Shown: positions 21,425 to 33,127 of the stretch, piece after piece
Layout of the letters: each line of letters begins with the position of its first letter
How positions within the stretch are numbered: position 1 is the first letter of the stretch
Assembly (NCBI GenBank): GCA_027563935.2
Contig: CM050451.1
Coordinates: 104,249,565-104,313,564, forward strand
Direction of reading: 5' to 3'
Length of the DNA stretch: 64,000 bases
Origin: Costus lasius
Lineage: Eukaryota > Streptophyta > Magnoliopsida > Zingiberales > Costaceae
The notes under the pieces: generated by a model
What the model saw: the letters and a program-made list of their open reading frames with translations, nothing else
What the model was told of the DNA's origin: nothing
Database searches by the model: none
Position numbers and translations under genes: made by a program

Positions 21425-22669
21425 TCACCTCTGCGGTGATCTCCTCAGCCTCCGCGGCTGGTTCCTATACCACCATAGCCACTTATGTCTGGAAGGACAG
21501 TCCTTCACCCAGTGAGGACCGCCGCACATAAAGCAACCCTGTGGCTTTTGCTCTCGCCGTCCCGACGAACCCCTGTTCTGCTGGTGAAGGGGTCTCCCTC
21601 TTTCTGGAACTCTATCCTTCGGTGGGGTCCGTGGGGAACCGCGCTTGCGCTTCGGTGGTGTCCTTGATTTCTTTGGTGGTGCTGGTCTGAATCTTTGATT
21701 ATCCACCAAGGACTCAGCCACCGCTGCAGCTGCCCTCCAATCACTCGGTGCGTGCCGTCAGACCTCTGTCTCTGCCCACGCCTAAAGGTTCTGGAGGAAA
21801 AGATACCTCATGTCATCCTCTTCCATGCGTGGAAGCTCCAACATCAAAGTAGAGAATGCCCTAACGTACTCCTGGATCGACCTAGTGTGCTTCAGCTGAT
21901 CCAGCTTACCACGCGCCTGATCCGCCGAGTTTTCAGGAAGAAACTGCCGCCGCAGTTCCTCACGGAAGGTCTCCCAGCTCCAGCTAGTAGTCCCCGCCGT
22001 AGAGTTGGCTTTGGTCCGCCACCAAAGTTTCGCGTCGCCTGTAAGATAGGCGATGCACGTTTGCACCCGATCTCCTGTAGAAACATGGTTAGCTGAAAAC
22101 AATTGTTCCATGTCCCAAATAAAGTTTTCGACCTCTCTGGACGATCGAGCCCCCCCCCCCCCCCCGAATGTTGCTGGGTCAGGCATGCGCAGTCTTGGTT
22201 TGGGAGCCTCCTGCTCCGCCGTTGTTGCCAACCGCGATGCTTGCGCTAGGGCTAAGCGCAGCACCTTAATCTCTGCTTGCGTGTCCTCTTTCATGTGGGT
22301 CATCTCCCCCAGTAGATGGTTCAGACTGTCGATAGTCTGCTGCATGCGTGCTATCTCTGCCTGTTGCTCCTCGCACATCCTGGCCATTTACTCTGGCAGG
22401 TCGAGTAGACTCTCCAGGGCCTGTTGCAAGTTTTCAATTTGCAACCTCTGGTGCTCCACTGTCCTCTGAAGCCTCTCCATCTGGGGAAACACCGCAGTGT
22501 CCCTATCACCTGTCATACTGAGCATCTGCTCGATCTCCGCTATGCGTTCACCTTGGTTCACCATCTTCTCAAGTTTAGCCGTCTCCTTGGCTTTACCTTT
22601 GGGCCAGACGTCCTCTGACGCTCCCCTGGCTGAGTGGGTGATCTTCTGAAACTTCAAGCCCTTCTTCAC
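21425..22669 (-). pseudogene. element C gag, one frame with three in-frame stops
   Basis: A single minus-strand frame of about 415 codons begins MKKGLKFQKI. It has an N-terminal coiled-coil part (MERLQRTVEHQRLQIENLQQ), the Ty3/gypsy capsid block (VENFIWDMEQLFSANHVST; TCIAYLTGDAKLWWRTK; FREELRRQFLPENS), a basic linker and a zinc knuckle, CFMCGGPHWVKDC (CX2CX3HX4C spacing). Three stops lie in this frame: TAA at 22388-22390, TAG near 21782 and TGA near 21755. No frameshift is needed to read through. A 16-C run (22150-22165) encodes a glycine stretch. Gag would package RNA; this copy cannot make the full product. Confidence 0.85.
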
Positions 22670-22704
22670 CTTCGAGGGTGAAGGTGCCGTGTTTGCTGTA
22701 ACAC

Positions 22705-22726
22705 ATTAACCAGCTCTAATACCTAT
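22705..22726 (-). promoter_or_regulatory. primer-binding site of element C (tRNA-iMet type)
   Basis: Directly after the 5' LTR the minus strand reads ATAGGTATTAGAGCTGG, close to the TGGTATCAGAGC initiator-Met primer complement, with one C-to-T change in the core. Confidence 0.65.
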
Positions 22727-23991
22727 TGTCATGCCCCGGTCGGATCGGCCTAAAAACATCGCTTAACCGTTGTCTTAGGGTCGTCCGGCGGAATACCGGA
22801 ACATGAACGCTCTAGGGTTTCCGACCCAAAATTGAAAACCCTAACTCCCCGAACAATATTAATCCGCAAATTACAAGGTCGCTCAGAGAAACCCTAACCC
22901 TAATTAGAGAAATCCGATCAAAATCCAAAACCCTAAATCAAATTACCTCACGGTCAAAATTGATTTTGACCAAACTCGCCGCTCGTCGATTTTCCGCTTG
23001 TGCTGACGTCATGCCGATGTCACCGCTACACTGACGTCCGCCTTACGTCAGCAACTCCGAATTTCTCCGCCGCGCTCGATTTTCGGATGCTAACGTAGTC
23101 TTGCGTCAGCCGTTTCAATTTTTGATCCCGATTTCACGAAATCAATGTTGACCGGCTGATTTCGTTGACTTTTTCCTCGTTTTGAATGCCCATCGTTCGA
23201 AATGTATATGCCGTCTCCTTCTTTCGCACGACGCCGCAGCGTCGTCCTCCGCCGAGGATCGTGAGGGTAGGGAAAGTCGCCTCTTTCCCTTTGGTGTCGT
23301 CGCCGGCGATCGGATAGCCGCCTGCTGCCGGAATCGAGACCGAGAATAACAGGGAGAGGACGGCGAGAAAGGAAACTCAAACTTTATTCCAAATTCAACT
23401 ACAAATCTGCCGTCGACGACCCCTGTCGCCGACGCCCCCGTCTCTCCCTCGCCGGTCGTTCCCCAATGCCGGTTACAAACTCTCGTCCTCACGTTTCGCT
23501 CCCAAAATCCTTCGTACGCCGGTGTGATTGAAGAAGGCAATGGTGGAAGCTCCCTCGATGTTCGATCCTGCTCGATATTTATCAAGGAAAGCCGCTGCCT
23601 TCCTCTCCCGTGCGACCGCGTCTCCTCCCCAATTTAGGGCATCCACCGATCTCAAGCTCTGTGTCCGGGTCTCGCGGAGTGGACGCCGCCTCCGAGCTTC
23701 ATGGAGACGCCGCGTGCGAGATCTTCGCCTGTGTCCTAAGCTGCATCTGCATCTGAGAAAGTCGCTGCCGATCTCGTCCGGGAAGGAGTCCATTGCCAAG
23801 CTTCGTCCGCATCCGATCCAGCCGGCAGAGTTGCATGCGGATGAGATGAGCTCGGGTCAACCCCCGAGGTCCTCTTTGTTGACCGCGTAAATCTTTCACT
23901 CGGCTGGGCTTCCCATTGTAGGTTGTAGCATGGGCTTGGGTTTAGGCCTGTGTTTGGGCTTGGGTCGGACCAGTTGAACCGGGGTCTGACA
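22727..23991 (-). repeat. element C 5' LTR
   Basis: 1265 bp, TGTCAGACCCCGG... to ...GGGGCATGACA on minus. It is 30 bp shorter than its partner, mostly because of a deletion around 23240 relative to 20550-20600. Confidence 0.85.
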
Positions 23992-23996
23992 CTAGG

Positions 23997-25193
23997 TATC
24001 AGGCCCGGGTTCGGCCGGTTCAGCCCGGAGCCCACTGGGCCAAGGACAAGCCCAATCCTGTGCGGCAAAGCAAGAAACGAAGGGGTCAAAATCGGGTCAA
24101 AGCTACTAAAATCGGAAGGCGGCTTTGCAAACAGTGCATCGTCTTCGCGAGCTTCGCGCACGACCGTGCGAAGGAGGTGGGACGAGCGGGTCTTCCGGCG
24201 TGGCGACGTCCTCCAAACGGTCGAGCAGCTTGGGCGACCTCTTCCAGCGGGTAAAGCGGCTTCGACGAGGACGAGCGTCTCCCTATAAAGGTCCGATGAG
24301 GCGGATGAGTTCCGGGAGCGCGGGGAGCAACTCCACCAAGGAGTACCAGGCGGGTGCGCCATCGGCAACGGCGAGGGCGCCGTTGCCCCTTCCAGAGCAG
24401 GGCTCTGATGCCGCTGAAGGGCGAAGAATCCGGCGCCAGAGGGCGTCAGCGAGAGAGTTCTTGAGAGTTGAGGGAGCGCTTGTAACGTCAACGGCAAGTG
24501 CGCCGACGACAAGAGAGACGAGTGGGACAGGGGCGGGTGACGAGGTTCGCCGGCGACGGAGAGGAGAGGTTTGTAGTTTATGTGGTAATAAACCAAGTTC
24601 CTCTTCAATCTTACGTTTCCCCTGCTCCTGAGATTCTTCCGCGGCGGCGACGATTACCGGCAACGGCGGCTGCTCCCGGTGCTGAGGCGACGAGGCTGAG
24701 GGTGGAGAGGGGTCTCCACCCTGCCGGCACGATCTTCTCCGGCGGCAAACGCGGCGGCCGACGAACGTGGGTAACGTTCGATCGGGCCTTTGAAGGAGAC
24801 GACGGAGAGCGTTTCGAACGAGCGGCGTTCGAAACGAGGAGGTCAACGGATCAACGTAGTCAACGATCGATTTCGACGCGAAATCGACGATTTCACAGGC
24901 TGACGCAAGGCTCACGTCAGCAAGGGAGTGATTCGAACGACGGCTCTGATTTTGACTTCGGTCAAAATCAGAGAGAGGTATTTTCAAATTAGGGTTCGAT
25001 TCCGGATTTTCCTAAATTAGGGTTAGGGTTTCTGAGCGACCTTGTAATTTGGGGATAAAAATCTATCGGGGAGAGTTAGGGTTTCAATTTTGGGTCGGAA
25101 ACCCTAGAGAGCGTTGCGTTCCGGTGTTTCGTCGGATAGTCCTGAGACAGCGGTTAAGCGTTGTTTTTAGGCCGATCCGACCGGGGCGTGACA
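23997..25193 (+). repeat. element D 5' LTR
   Basis: 1197 bp, from tatcaggcccgggttcgg (first G of the usual TGTCA changed to A) to gaccggggcgtgaca. A TATA box, tataaag, lies at 24284-24290. Long open frames on both strands here are a by-product of GC richness and recur in the second LTR. Confidence 0.85.
24284..24290 (+). promoter_or_regulatory. TATA box, element D 5' LTR
   Basis: tctccctataaaggtcc in a GC-rich context, conserved at 26137-26143 in the other LTR. Likely element promoter. Confidence 0.5.
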
Positions 25194-25849
25194 ACAGGTA
25201 TCAGAGCTAAAGATTCAGCCATGATGATGAATCAGGAAGATCCGAGAGGGAGCAACATCACCAGCAGCGGCAAGGAGTGCCGTTCTTCCAGGGCAGGGGC
25301 CCTGATGCCAACACTAGGGCGTGTTGATGCCAACGTCTACGAGCGTTGATGCCAGCGCCAGGGGGCGTTGATGCCGGTGTCAGGGGACATCGAGGGAGAG
25401 CTCTGTAAGAGCTGAGTTCAGCAGAGATGATGGAGCAAGATTATTGTGGGCCCATGACCCACGAGTCCGAGATTATCCTTGACAAGTTTGTTGATGCAGG
25501 TTGTTGTAAGCACGATGATCTAGTGCGTTAGACCGTGAACTCAACGATTGCAGGTTGAGCAGAGCATCTAGGGAGATGCGTTATGGACGTGACCCTGCTC
25601 GTATTGAGTTGGGCGGAGCACTATGGCATGAGATGGCTGGGACACAGGAAGTTAGGCAGAGAACCAGAGGGTGCGATAGTATACGGCCTGGTTGTGTCAA
25701 GTCAACGGTGTGCCAATTCCATGCAATGTGGTGCAGCAAACATTCATCATCAGACTGGAGATAGGAGATGGAGGATTCGAACATTGGAGAGCCAGTGTTC
25801 AACGCGTATCGACCATCGAGGACGATGTTCAAATCAGGTGGGGGAGAAT
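25194..25849 (+). other. element D internal region
   Basis: It starts acaggtatcagagctaaag (tRNA-iMet primer site) and ends ggtgggggagaat (polypurine tract). Between them, 25290-25385 holds four degenerate units containing gatgcc and gttgatgcc about 25-30 bases apart. The frame at 25555-25764 has no recognisable domain. Confidence 0.7.
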
Positions 25850-27025
25850 TGTCAGGCCCGAGTTCGGCCGATTCAACCTGGAGCCCACTGGGCCAAGGAC
25901 AAGCCCAAGCCCGTGCGGCAAAGCAAGAAACGAAGGGGTCAAAATCGGGTCAAAGCTACTAAAATCGGAAGGCGGCTTTGCAAACAGTGCATCGTCTTCG
26001 CGAGCTTCGCGCACGACCGTGCGAAGGAGGTGGGACGAGCGGGTCTTCCGGCGTGGCGACGTCCTCCAAACGGTCGAGCAGCTTGGGCGACCTCTTCCAG
26101 CGGGTAAAGCGGCTTCGACGAGGACGAGCGTCTCCCTATAAAGGTCCGATGAGGCGGACGAGTTCCGGGAGCGCGGGGAGCGACTCCACCAAGGAGTACC
26201 AGGCGGGTGCACCACCGGCAACGGCGAGGGCGCCGTCGCCCCTTCCAGAGCAGGGCTCTGATGCCGCCAGAGGGCAAAGAATCCGGCGCCAGAGGGCGTC
26301 AGCGAGAGAGTTCTTGAGAGTTGAGGGAGCGCTTGTAACATCAACGGCAAGTGCGCCGGCGACGAGAGAGACGAGTGGGACAGGGGCGGGCGACGAGGGT
26401 CGCCGGCGACGGAGAGGAGAGGTTTGTAGTTTATGTGGTAATAAACCAAGTTCCTATTCAATCTTACGTTTCCCCTGCTCCTGAGATTCTTCCGCGGCGG
26501 CGACGATTATCGGCAACGGCGGCTGCTCCCGATGCTGAGGCGACGAGGCTGAGGGTGGAGAGGGGTCTCCACCCTACCGGCACGATCTTCTCCGGCGGCA
26601 GACGCGGTGGCCGACGAACGTGGGTAACGTTCGATCGGGCGTTCGAAGGAGACGACAGAGAGCGTTTCGAACGAGCGGCATTCGAAACGAGGAGGTCAAC
26701 GATCGATTTCGACGCGAAATCGAATTCGACTTCGATTTCACAGGCTGACGCAAGGCTCACGTCAGCAAGGGAGTGATTCGAACTGCGACGAAGTCAAAAT
26801 CAGAGAGAGGTATTTTCAAATTAGGGTTCGATTCCGGATTTTCCTAAATTAGGGTTAGGGTTTCTGAGCGACCTTGTAATTTGGGGATAAAAATCTATCG
26901 GGGAGAGTTAGGGTTTCAATTTTGGGTCGGAAACCCTAGAGAGTGTTGCGTTCCGGTGTTCCGTCGGATAGTCCTGAGACAGCGGTTAAGCATTATTTTT
27001 AGGCGGATCCGACTGGGGCATGACA
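25850..27025 (+). repeat. element D 3' LTR
   Basis: 1176 bp, tgtcaggcccgagttcgg to gactggggcatgaca, with TATA box tataaag at 26137-26143. Relative to the 5' LTR it has a small number of substitutions and short indels near 24850-24970/26700-26790, so this element looks younger than the Athila copies. Confidence 0.85.
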
Positions 27026-27159
27026 TTAGGGAAAACAAAAAAAAATTTTCTTCGCTGTTTTTTTTTATCATTTACTATCCTTTTAAAAAAAAGGGAAACG
27101 ACTTTTTCCTATCTTTTCCTTCCTTGTTTGCTCCAACGAAAAGGAAACAAGCATTGGGC

Positions 27160-27543
27160 GGAAAAGCATCATGCGCACTTTTATTGCTATAATCACTCTG
27201 CCGTTACGCGAGCCCTGCCCTAACGCGACTGCCCCAGTTCGCCGACGCCCGAAGACACAGCTCCTGCTCGCCGACGCCAGACGCAGCTCTCACTTGCCGA
27301 CGCTAGACGCCGCTGCTCTCGCTCGGGCCGACGCCAACGCCGCTGCTTCGCTCGCCGACGCCAACGCCGCTGCCACTATTCCGGTTTGCCGCTGCTATCC
27401 TATTTCCCTTTCCTTTTCTCTTTCCCTCTTCTCGCTCACACACATCGCCACTTAGGCTGTGCAGTTTGCTGCCGTCGATAATAGCTCCCCGCCACCGATA
27501 ATAGTTCCCCGCCACCAATAGCAGCTCGACGCCATCTTACAAG
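27160..27543 (+). promoter_or_regulatory. GC-rich block, possible 5' leader exon with splice donor
   Basis: This is a GC-rich stretch with repeated cgccgacgccaacgccgctg units and CT-rich sequence, ending cgccatcttacaag|gtatgg, a good splice-donor context. It looks like a plant 5' untranslated exon and points toward the plus-strand gene at 36420, whose start codon has acceptor-like sequence upstream (ttgattatcag at about 36350-36360). No transcript evidence. It could equally be the leader of a lost gene or a repeat. Confidence 0.3.
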
Positions 27544-27549
27544 GTATGG

Positions 27550-28650
27550 ATTTTCTCTTGTTTTAGCGTGTGCCCTGAACCAATCCCATCTGAGTTGCTT
27601 CATCTCGGAGATTTGCTTTTGCCCTAACCTGTTGGCGCTAGGTACCATTTGCATTTTTTGGTTGGATTGCATGTTGAATCATGCTTTGAGAAGAAAAGTA
27701 AAATACCCTATCCCTTTCTTCCCGGAGAGGAGGCAATCTTGTGAAAGAAATTTTGGAGTACCACAAGCAGTATGAAACAGACCATCTTCCTGGAAATACA
27801 CCTTTCAGATTTCAGTATTACCATATAATAGTTAGAAAAAACACAAAACAGTCTAGCTTCAGAAAATTATCCTATCATCATGTAATCATAATCAAGAAAC
27901 TAAGTTGATTGGAGCTCTTTAAAGTGTGTACATGAAGTCTTGAAGACTTCAGTTTGGTAAGGAGGTAAATAGTCAATTCAAGATGACAAGGCAAAACAAT
28001 TCAATACATGCCATATCTTTGAATGACAAAGTAAATAAATGTCATACTTTTTGGAAAAAATGAGTTTATAGTTTTAGGTATTGAACTTTTTCATGCGGTA
28101 TAAGGCCCACTTTTGTGAAAGTTCTATATGTATTACGTATTTGTTTAGTTACAGTAGAAGTAGAATTGTACTGAGACAATATTGTTTTGAATGAATTTAT
28201 TGATTTCCCCGTGCTGTCTTTTTTTAATTAATCTACCTTCACTATTTATTAATTCAAGCTTCATAATTGCTGATATGATTTGACGACATTGGTTTGTCAA
28301 GATCAAAACCATGCTTCTTCATAATATGGAAATCTGTTTGTTTGGTTTTATTTCTCTGACAAAAAGAAAAAATAAATAACAAACATGTGTGGAGATCTTG
28401 ATGTCAAAGAAAAATAACAGTAAGGAAATAATCAAATGTTTAAGAAGTTATCAATAATCAAATGTTTAAGAAGTTATCAACTATACATGTGATTACCCTG
28501 ACTTCCTGAGATAATACACTTAATCTAAAGTCTGAAACTTTCAGGTTCTCATAAGCATCAAGTAGTATGTTTTCTAGCTGCAAAAACCATTCAAGATTGC
28601 TAGAGCATAAAGCCTTGAACAATGAATCATAAGGATGTCTAGAGCTAACA
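27550..28650. other. AT-rich intergenic stretch, no gene seen
   Basis: AT-rich sequence with stops in all frames. No domain, RNA gene or terminal repeat recognised. Confidence 0.5.
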
Positions 28651-28657
28651 ATTTTAC

Positions 28658-29077
28658 TTTTAAATCATGATGATAAACACCCCTGCTATGGCAATAATCA
28701 ATAGCATTAATCAATTGCTGGAAGTACCTCTGTGCTTCATCCTCCTTCATCCTTCCATGGTTTACCTTCATAGTCGGATTTCAAGCATCATTAGTGGAAA
28801 AGAAAAGATGGAAACACATGATGGACTAGAATAACACAAACATGCACAGAAAATATTTCCGTGTACTGATATGTGCAGTATAATTAACTTGTTTATGAAA
28901 GATCATCAATAGTTAATATTTGAGGAGCACAACTTTTCTAAAAAATATTTCAACCACTTCTTAGAACTTAGAAGAAGAATATGTGTGCCATAGTTCAGTC
29001 TTACTATTATGTCAAAGAGCTCTCCTCCTGTAGCAAATTCAAGTACAATGAAAACTTTCGTTTTGCTCCCCATTACT
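28658..29077 (-). pseudogene. CBL-interacting protein kinase (CIPK/SnRK3) fragment, two exons
   Basis: Exon at about 29005-29077 reads VMGSKTKVFIVLEFATGGEL then FDII and ends at a gtaag donor. Exon at 28658-28765 reads [20 protein letters not shown] then [16 protein letters not shown] and ends at a gtaaaa donor. These are the adjacent hinge/C-lobe segments of the CIPK kinase domain, with introns where intron-rich CIPK genes carry them (after HRDLK). The catalytic HRD is HHD here, and a Lys in FDKIV is Ile. The P-loop exon, the DFG segment, and the NAF/FISL regulatory part are absent. It is a genomic fragment, not a retrocopy, because the intron between the two exons is kept. Confidence 0.85.
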
Positions 29078-29544
29078 TGAAATGAGATTATTAGGCACAA
29101 ATAGAGCAACAAGGAGAAAATTTGAGAAATAAATCTAAGTAGAAGTATCTGTATGGATATTACCTGTTTAGTATATTAAAAAATAATAATAAGAGCTGAT
29201 CGCTATTTTATTTATTCATGAAACACAAGAACTAGATGTGAAGGAAAATTGAATGTTTTGTTAGATCTCAAATACAACCTTGTAAATTAAGTGTTGAATC
29301 ATTAAACAAATGACCAAATGAGTCAATAATTGATGCAGTGACCTTTATTTTCCTTTCTTTCAAATTTCAATACCTTTTTTCATTGCATCTTTCAATGATT
29401 CAACTATATTCACTTTAATACTCTATTCTTACACAAAGCATGTTATCAACTTTGCGTACAAGTTATAGTGTTGATTTACCATTATTGCCCTCTAGCCATG
29501 CTTGGTGTAATTCTAGATGAGTTTATATTGCTAGTGGCCATACA

Positions 29545-31055
29545 ATTCATTTAATAGTAAACTAGATATTCAATTATATGGCATCTCTTCCCTGCACCCC
29601 TTAAAATGTTCGTTGCATAAATAGGTGCATGGAAGAGTTGTTCATAGCCTAAGGCGTGCCTCTTTCCCGTCTTAGTTCTCGGTTTCATATTTTTGCCATT
29701 GTATACCAATATATTGCAAGAATTATTTTTGTTCTTATTTTGATATCATTTGATGCTAAAAAAAAACTTGTTTGTTTGATCTATGTTCAAACTCTTTGGA
29801 CCCAGAGATTACCATGTGGTTCATGTCTTTACTCCATGAGAATTTTATTTGTTAAATAAATAATAATAAGAACAAATAGCTACTTTTTAAAAAATATATG
29901 AAATATATGTATATCCCTTTTGTGCAAATTGGACAAGTTTGTATTGTTATTCTTGAATGTGGTTTATAGCCTATACTAGTGTCCGGGTGCCCAATAAGAG
30001 AAAGATAAGTAGGAATTAGCTTACTGAGGAACTAAATGGAGACCTAAGTAGAAATCACAAAATGCATGCAATAAAAGAAAGGTAAGCAATTCCATATTTA
30101 CTAATTCTACATGATATGAACATGTCTATATTGTTGTGAAAATCAAGAATGTGACTACAATATACATAATCTCACTCTCAAGTCCACAGTCTTGATTAGA
30201 ATGTTTTCATTATTCTCAAGCGATGGACCAATTGATCGAAGACAGCTTGAAGGATGTTGCTTTGAGTACCTAAGACCTTGATTGGTCTAATGACTTCCAA
30301 TTATGTGATCACTAGCTAGTACCTCCATAGAGTCTAACTTGGGTCTAAGTGGTATAATAAAGCTTAGCCAAAAGATCATGTAATGCCACGACATTAGGCA
30401 TACAACATAAATGTTTAAATATGTCAAGTTTACCATAACATATAATAGTAAATGATCCATCAAAGCTAACTAATGCAGATGTCAAATGAGATCATAATTA
30501 TTCATTATAATACTCAATTTATGAATGATATTGAATACAATGACAAAGATATTAATTGGATAGAATAATAAGATATAATAATTCTAAAATAATACATAAA
30601 AATATTTTGATGAAAGGAGTAGGAATTATATTCCTACCTTAAATGTTGGCCTCGGCAATAGTTTACCAATTTCAATGTTATTAGGTCTGATATCATATGT
30701 TAACTTTACAATTATATAATCATAAGAGATCATTATTTCTCATTAACTCCTATTAGAATGCTTAGGCCAAATACCCATTTACCATTTCTTTACTAATTTC
30801 AACTTATTTTCAATTTAAAGGCTATTGTTTATATATATGAAAAATATATATTTATTGCTATAAAACAAAGATTATTGTGCTTACAGCAATGTTTGAAAAA
30901 CTGGTTCGTACCGGGCAGTACCACTTTGAGTTGGGACCGGTACATGAAACATTTTTAATGATGCAGAGCAACCAAAGAAGAGAAGTGGACAAAGAGAAGA
31001 AGAGTTGCGTTCGCAAGCGCAGACACTTTGCCAAGAGAAAGGAGGAGTCCATGTA
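29545..31055. repeat. long inverted repeat, left arm
   Basis: The reverse complement of 33955-35425 aligns along this stretch. For example, taataataagaacaaatagc near 29862 is matched by gctatttgttcttattatta near 35075, and ggcgtgcctctttcccgtct near 29652 is matched in inverse near 35281. Substitutions and indels are frequent, so the duplication is not recent. Edges are approximate. Confidence 0.8.
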
Positions 31056-32103
31056 CGCCACTCCGCCTGCCTGCAAATTCACTACCATGTCGGTATTGCC
31101 CAGTACAGGGTTGGTACCGTCCAGTACTGAGCCGTACATACTAGTCCATGGACCGATACTATGTCTCAGACCAATTATTTCTGTGCTTATGCACAGTAAT
31201 TTTTAGAATAATAGGATTATTATATTCTATACATATTAAACAATAGGATTATCATATTCTATACATATTAATTCTCAATCTTCATAATTTTTTGAAAAGT
31301 TTACAGTAAACCTTGCCAAGGCTAATGCTTATTTTTCACTAGTCAATATTTCTTCATTTACCTTATAACACAAATCTGTTAATGTAAGTGATTACATTTT
31401 GTTCTATTTTCAACTACACATATTATCTATGTATTTTGCTGTTCTTTTAATAGACAAGAGTTGCTGTGCACATACATAATAACTTAAGATGTGTTAAGCT
31501 CATTTTAAATCATAGTTGTAGAATTATATTTAAATCTAAACATTGTTTAAATTATTTCCTGTTAACTATGATAATACCAAGACAAGAAATTAAACTAAGT
31601 TGAAATGATTCTACCAATTATGACAGTAATATCTCTTGTATCCTTGTGTTACAAGGAAACAACAAAATCATTTATGATTATTTTCCCAAATCTGTCAATC
31701 TAAATTTTAACTTAATTTACACCCACTTAGATTTATATTTTCAGGTTTTACTTGTTTATTGGTCCATACATGTTCCGATCAAGTCTGTTCTAATTAACTT
31801 CAGTTTGCTAAAATGTCACCTATGTACAGCTAGTTATACAGATTTTGATAAATCAAGTTACCAAGATTAGCAGTCTCTAAAATATTTACATTTCTTTTTT
31901 GGATTAGACGTGATACCAAAGGTTAGGAGATCACTAGTTTTATTCTATAAGCATAATTAAGTCTAATGATCCGATAAACCTTCAAAAGAAATTAAAATTA
32001 TAAAAATCATAGTAAACATTTGATCAGTGTTGTTTTGCTATTTTAAGAGGAACAAAAAATATATCTTCTAAACTTAAATTAACAGATGCATGTGTAATTA
32101 GAA

Positions 32104-32495
32104 CTCGGCCACTAGTAAGATACAAGAATCGAGAAACATTGCCAGAGAATTAACTCTAAGAAAGATCGGCTAGAATTTAACTAAATTTAAAATAGTGATT
32201 TAGTCTCACTTAACATGTCCAATTGATTATTATTTCATAAAATGTAGGTGTAGCAAAAATCAGCAAAATCCCTATTCTGGTTACTAGAACATTTTCCTGC
32301 TCGGCCATTAAAGGGATGTAAGAATCAAGAGACATTGATAGAGAATTAACTCTAAGAAAGATCGACAAGAATTCAACTAAATTTAAAACAGTGATTTAAT
32401 CCTACTTAATATATCGTAATTGATTATTATTTCATCAAATGTAGGTGTAGCAAAACCTAGCAAAATCTCTACTCTCGCCAAAATATCTTCTTGTT
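32104..32495. repeat. 196-bp tandem duplication
   Basis: agagaattaactctaagaaa occurs at 32144 and 32340, exactly 196 bases apart. The surrounding units, from a cggcca element to gtaggtgtagcaaaa, match with scattered substitutions. A third partial unit (tgttcggcgacaatagaac) follows. Confidence 0.85.
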
Positions 32496-33127
32496 CGGCG
32501 ACAATAGAACTAGAGAAAGACATATCTAATTCAAGAAAAAGAAAAAAACGAGCGTAAGAAGAATGAAGATGGTGATCTTACTTGATGACGTGCCGGAAAC
32601 AAGGTTTGGAGATGATCAAAATCTCTCTATTCTCTTACCCTACCTTCCCGTGAGTTCACGCTTTGGGCTTTTCTCTATAGAGGTGGCGATCGAAAAGAAC
32701 AAGGCAAAGAGGAAGAGTGTTTGCACAAAGAGTATACGGTGACATGGAGGCTTTTCTTGTTAAGCTTATTGCGGAAGCTTTTAAAATTGGGTGAGTGATT
32801 GTTATTGTTTACTAGCATTACATTATTTTGCTTTTATTTTATTATTTTTTATACACCATAAACGGTTCACGGATATAACTATAGAGGCACAAATAATAAA
32901 GTGAAGAAGATTTTCAAGAAACTCGAACTTGTAATATGGACAAATTAATTGTTATTCGTCATTTCAATTTGATTTAATTTTTAAAATATAGCAAGTTGAA
33001 TTCAATTGCATTAATCTCATTAGAAAAGAAAAAACAAAATATTATTTTTTTATGAAAAGAAAGTGAAATTTTAAAAAATATTTACATATAATTAATTACG
33101 TATCTTTTGTCTTAAGCATACACCTTG

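Larger units (their letters stand above)
20038..23991 (-). mobile_element. non-autonomous LTR retrotransposon C carrying only gag (TR-GAG type)
   Basis: Minus-strand order is 5' LTR (22727-23991), tRNA-iMet-type primer site (AGGTATTAGAGCTGG), gag, polypurine tract (GAGCGGGGGAGAAT), 3' LTR (20038-21332). The whole is 3954 bp with a perfect 5-bp duplication, ctagg. The internal region of about 1.39 kb holds gag only; no protease, RT, RNase H or integrase is present. This matches elements described as TR-GAG, which rely on enzymes supplied in trans. Confidence 0.88.
23997..27025 (+). mobile_element. non-autonomous LTR retrotransposon D without coding sequence
   Basis: Plus-strand order is LTR (23997-25193), primer site (caggtatcagagc), 0.65-kb internal region, polypurine tract, LTR (25850-27025). 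The total is about 3.0 kb. The flanks ctagg (23992-23996) and ttagg (27026-27030) are a 4-of-5 target duplication. No gag or pol motifs occur inside. Its LTR ends resemble those of element C, so both are probably mobilised by the same partner. Confidence 0.85.

Noticed and set aside
24283..24987. Open frames over 150-230 codons on both strands in element D LTRs (also 25829-26461, 25978-26484)
   Set aside because: They recur in both LTRs, overlap on both strands, span the TATA box and LTR ends, and show no domain; they arise from GC-rich, stop-poor sequence.
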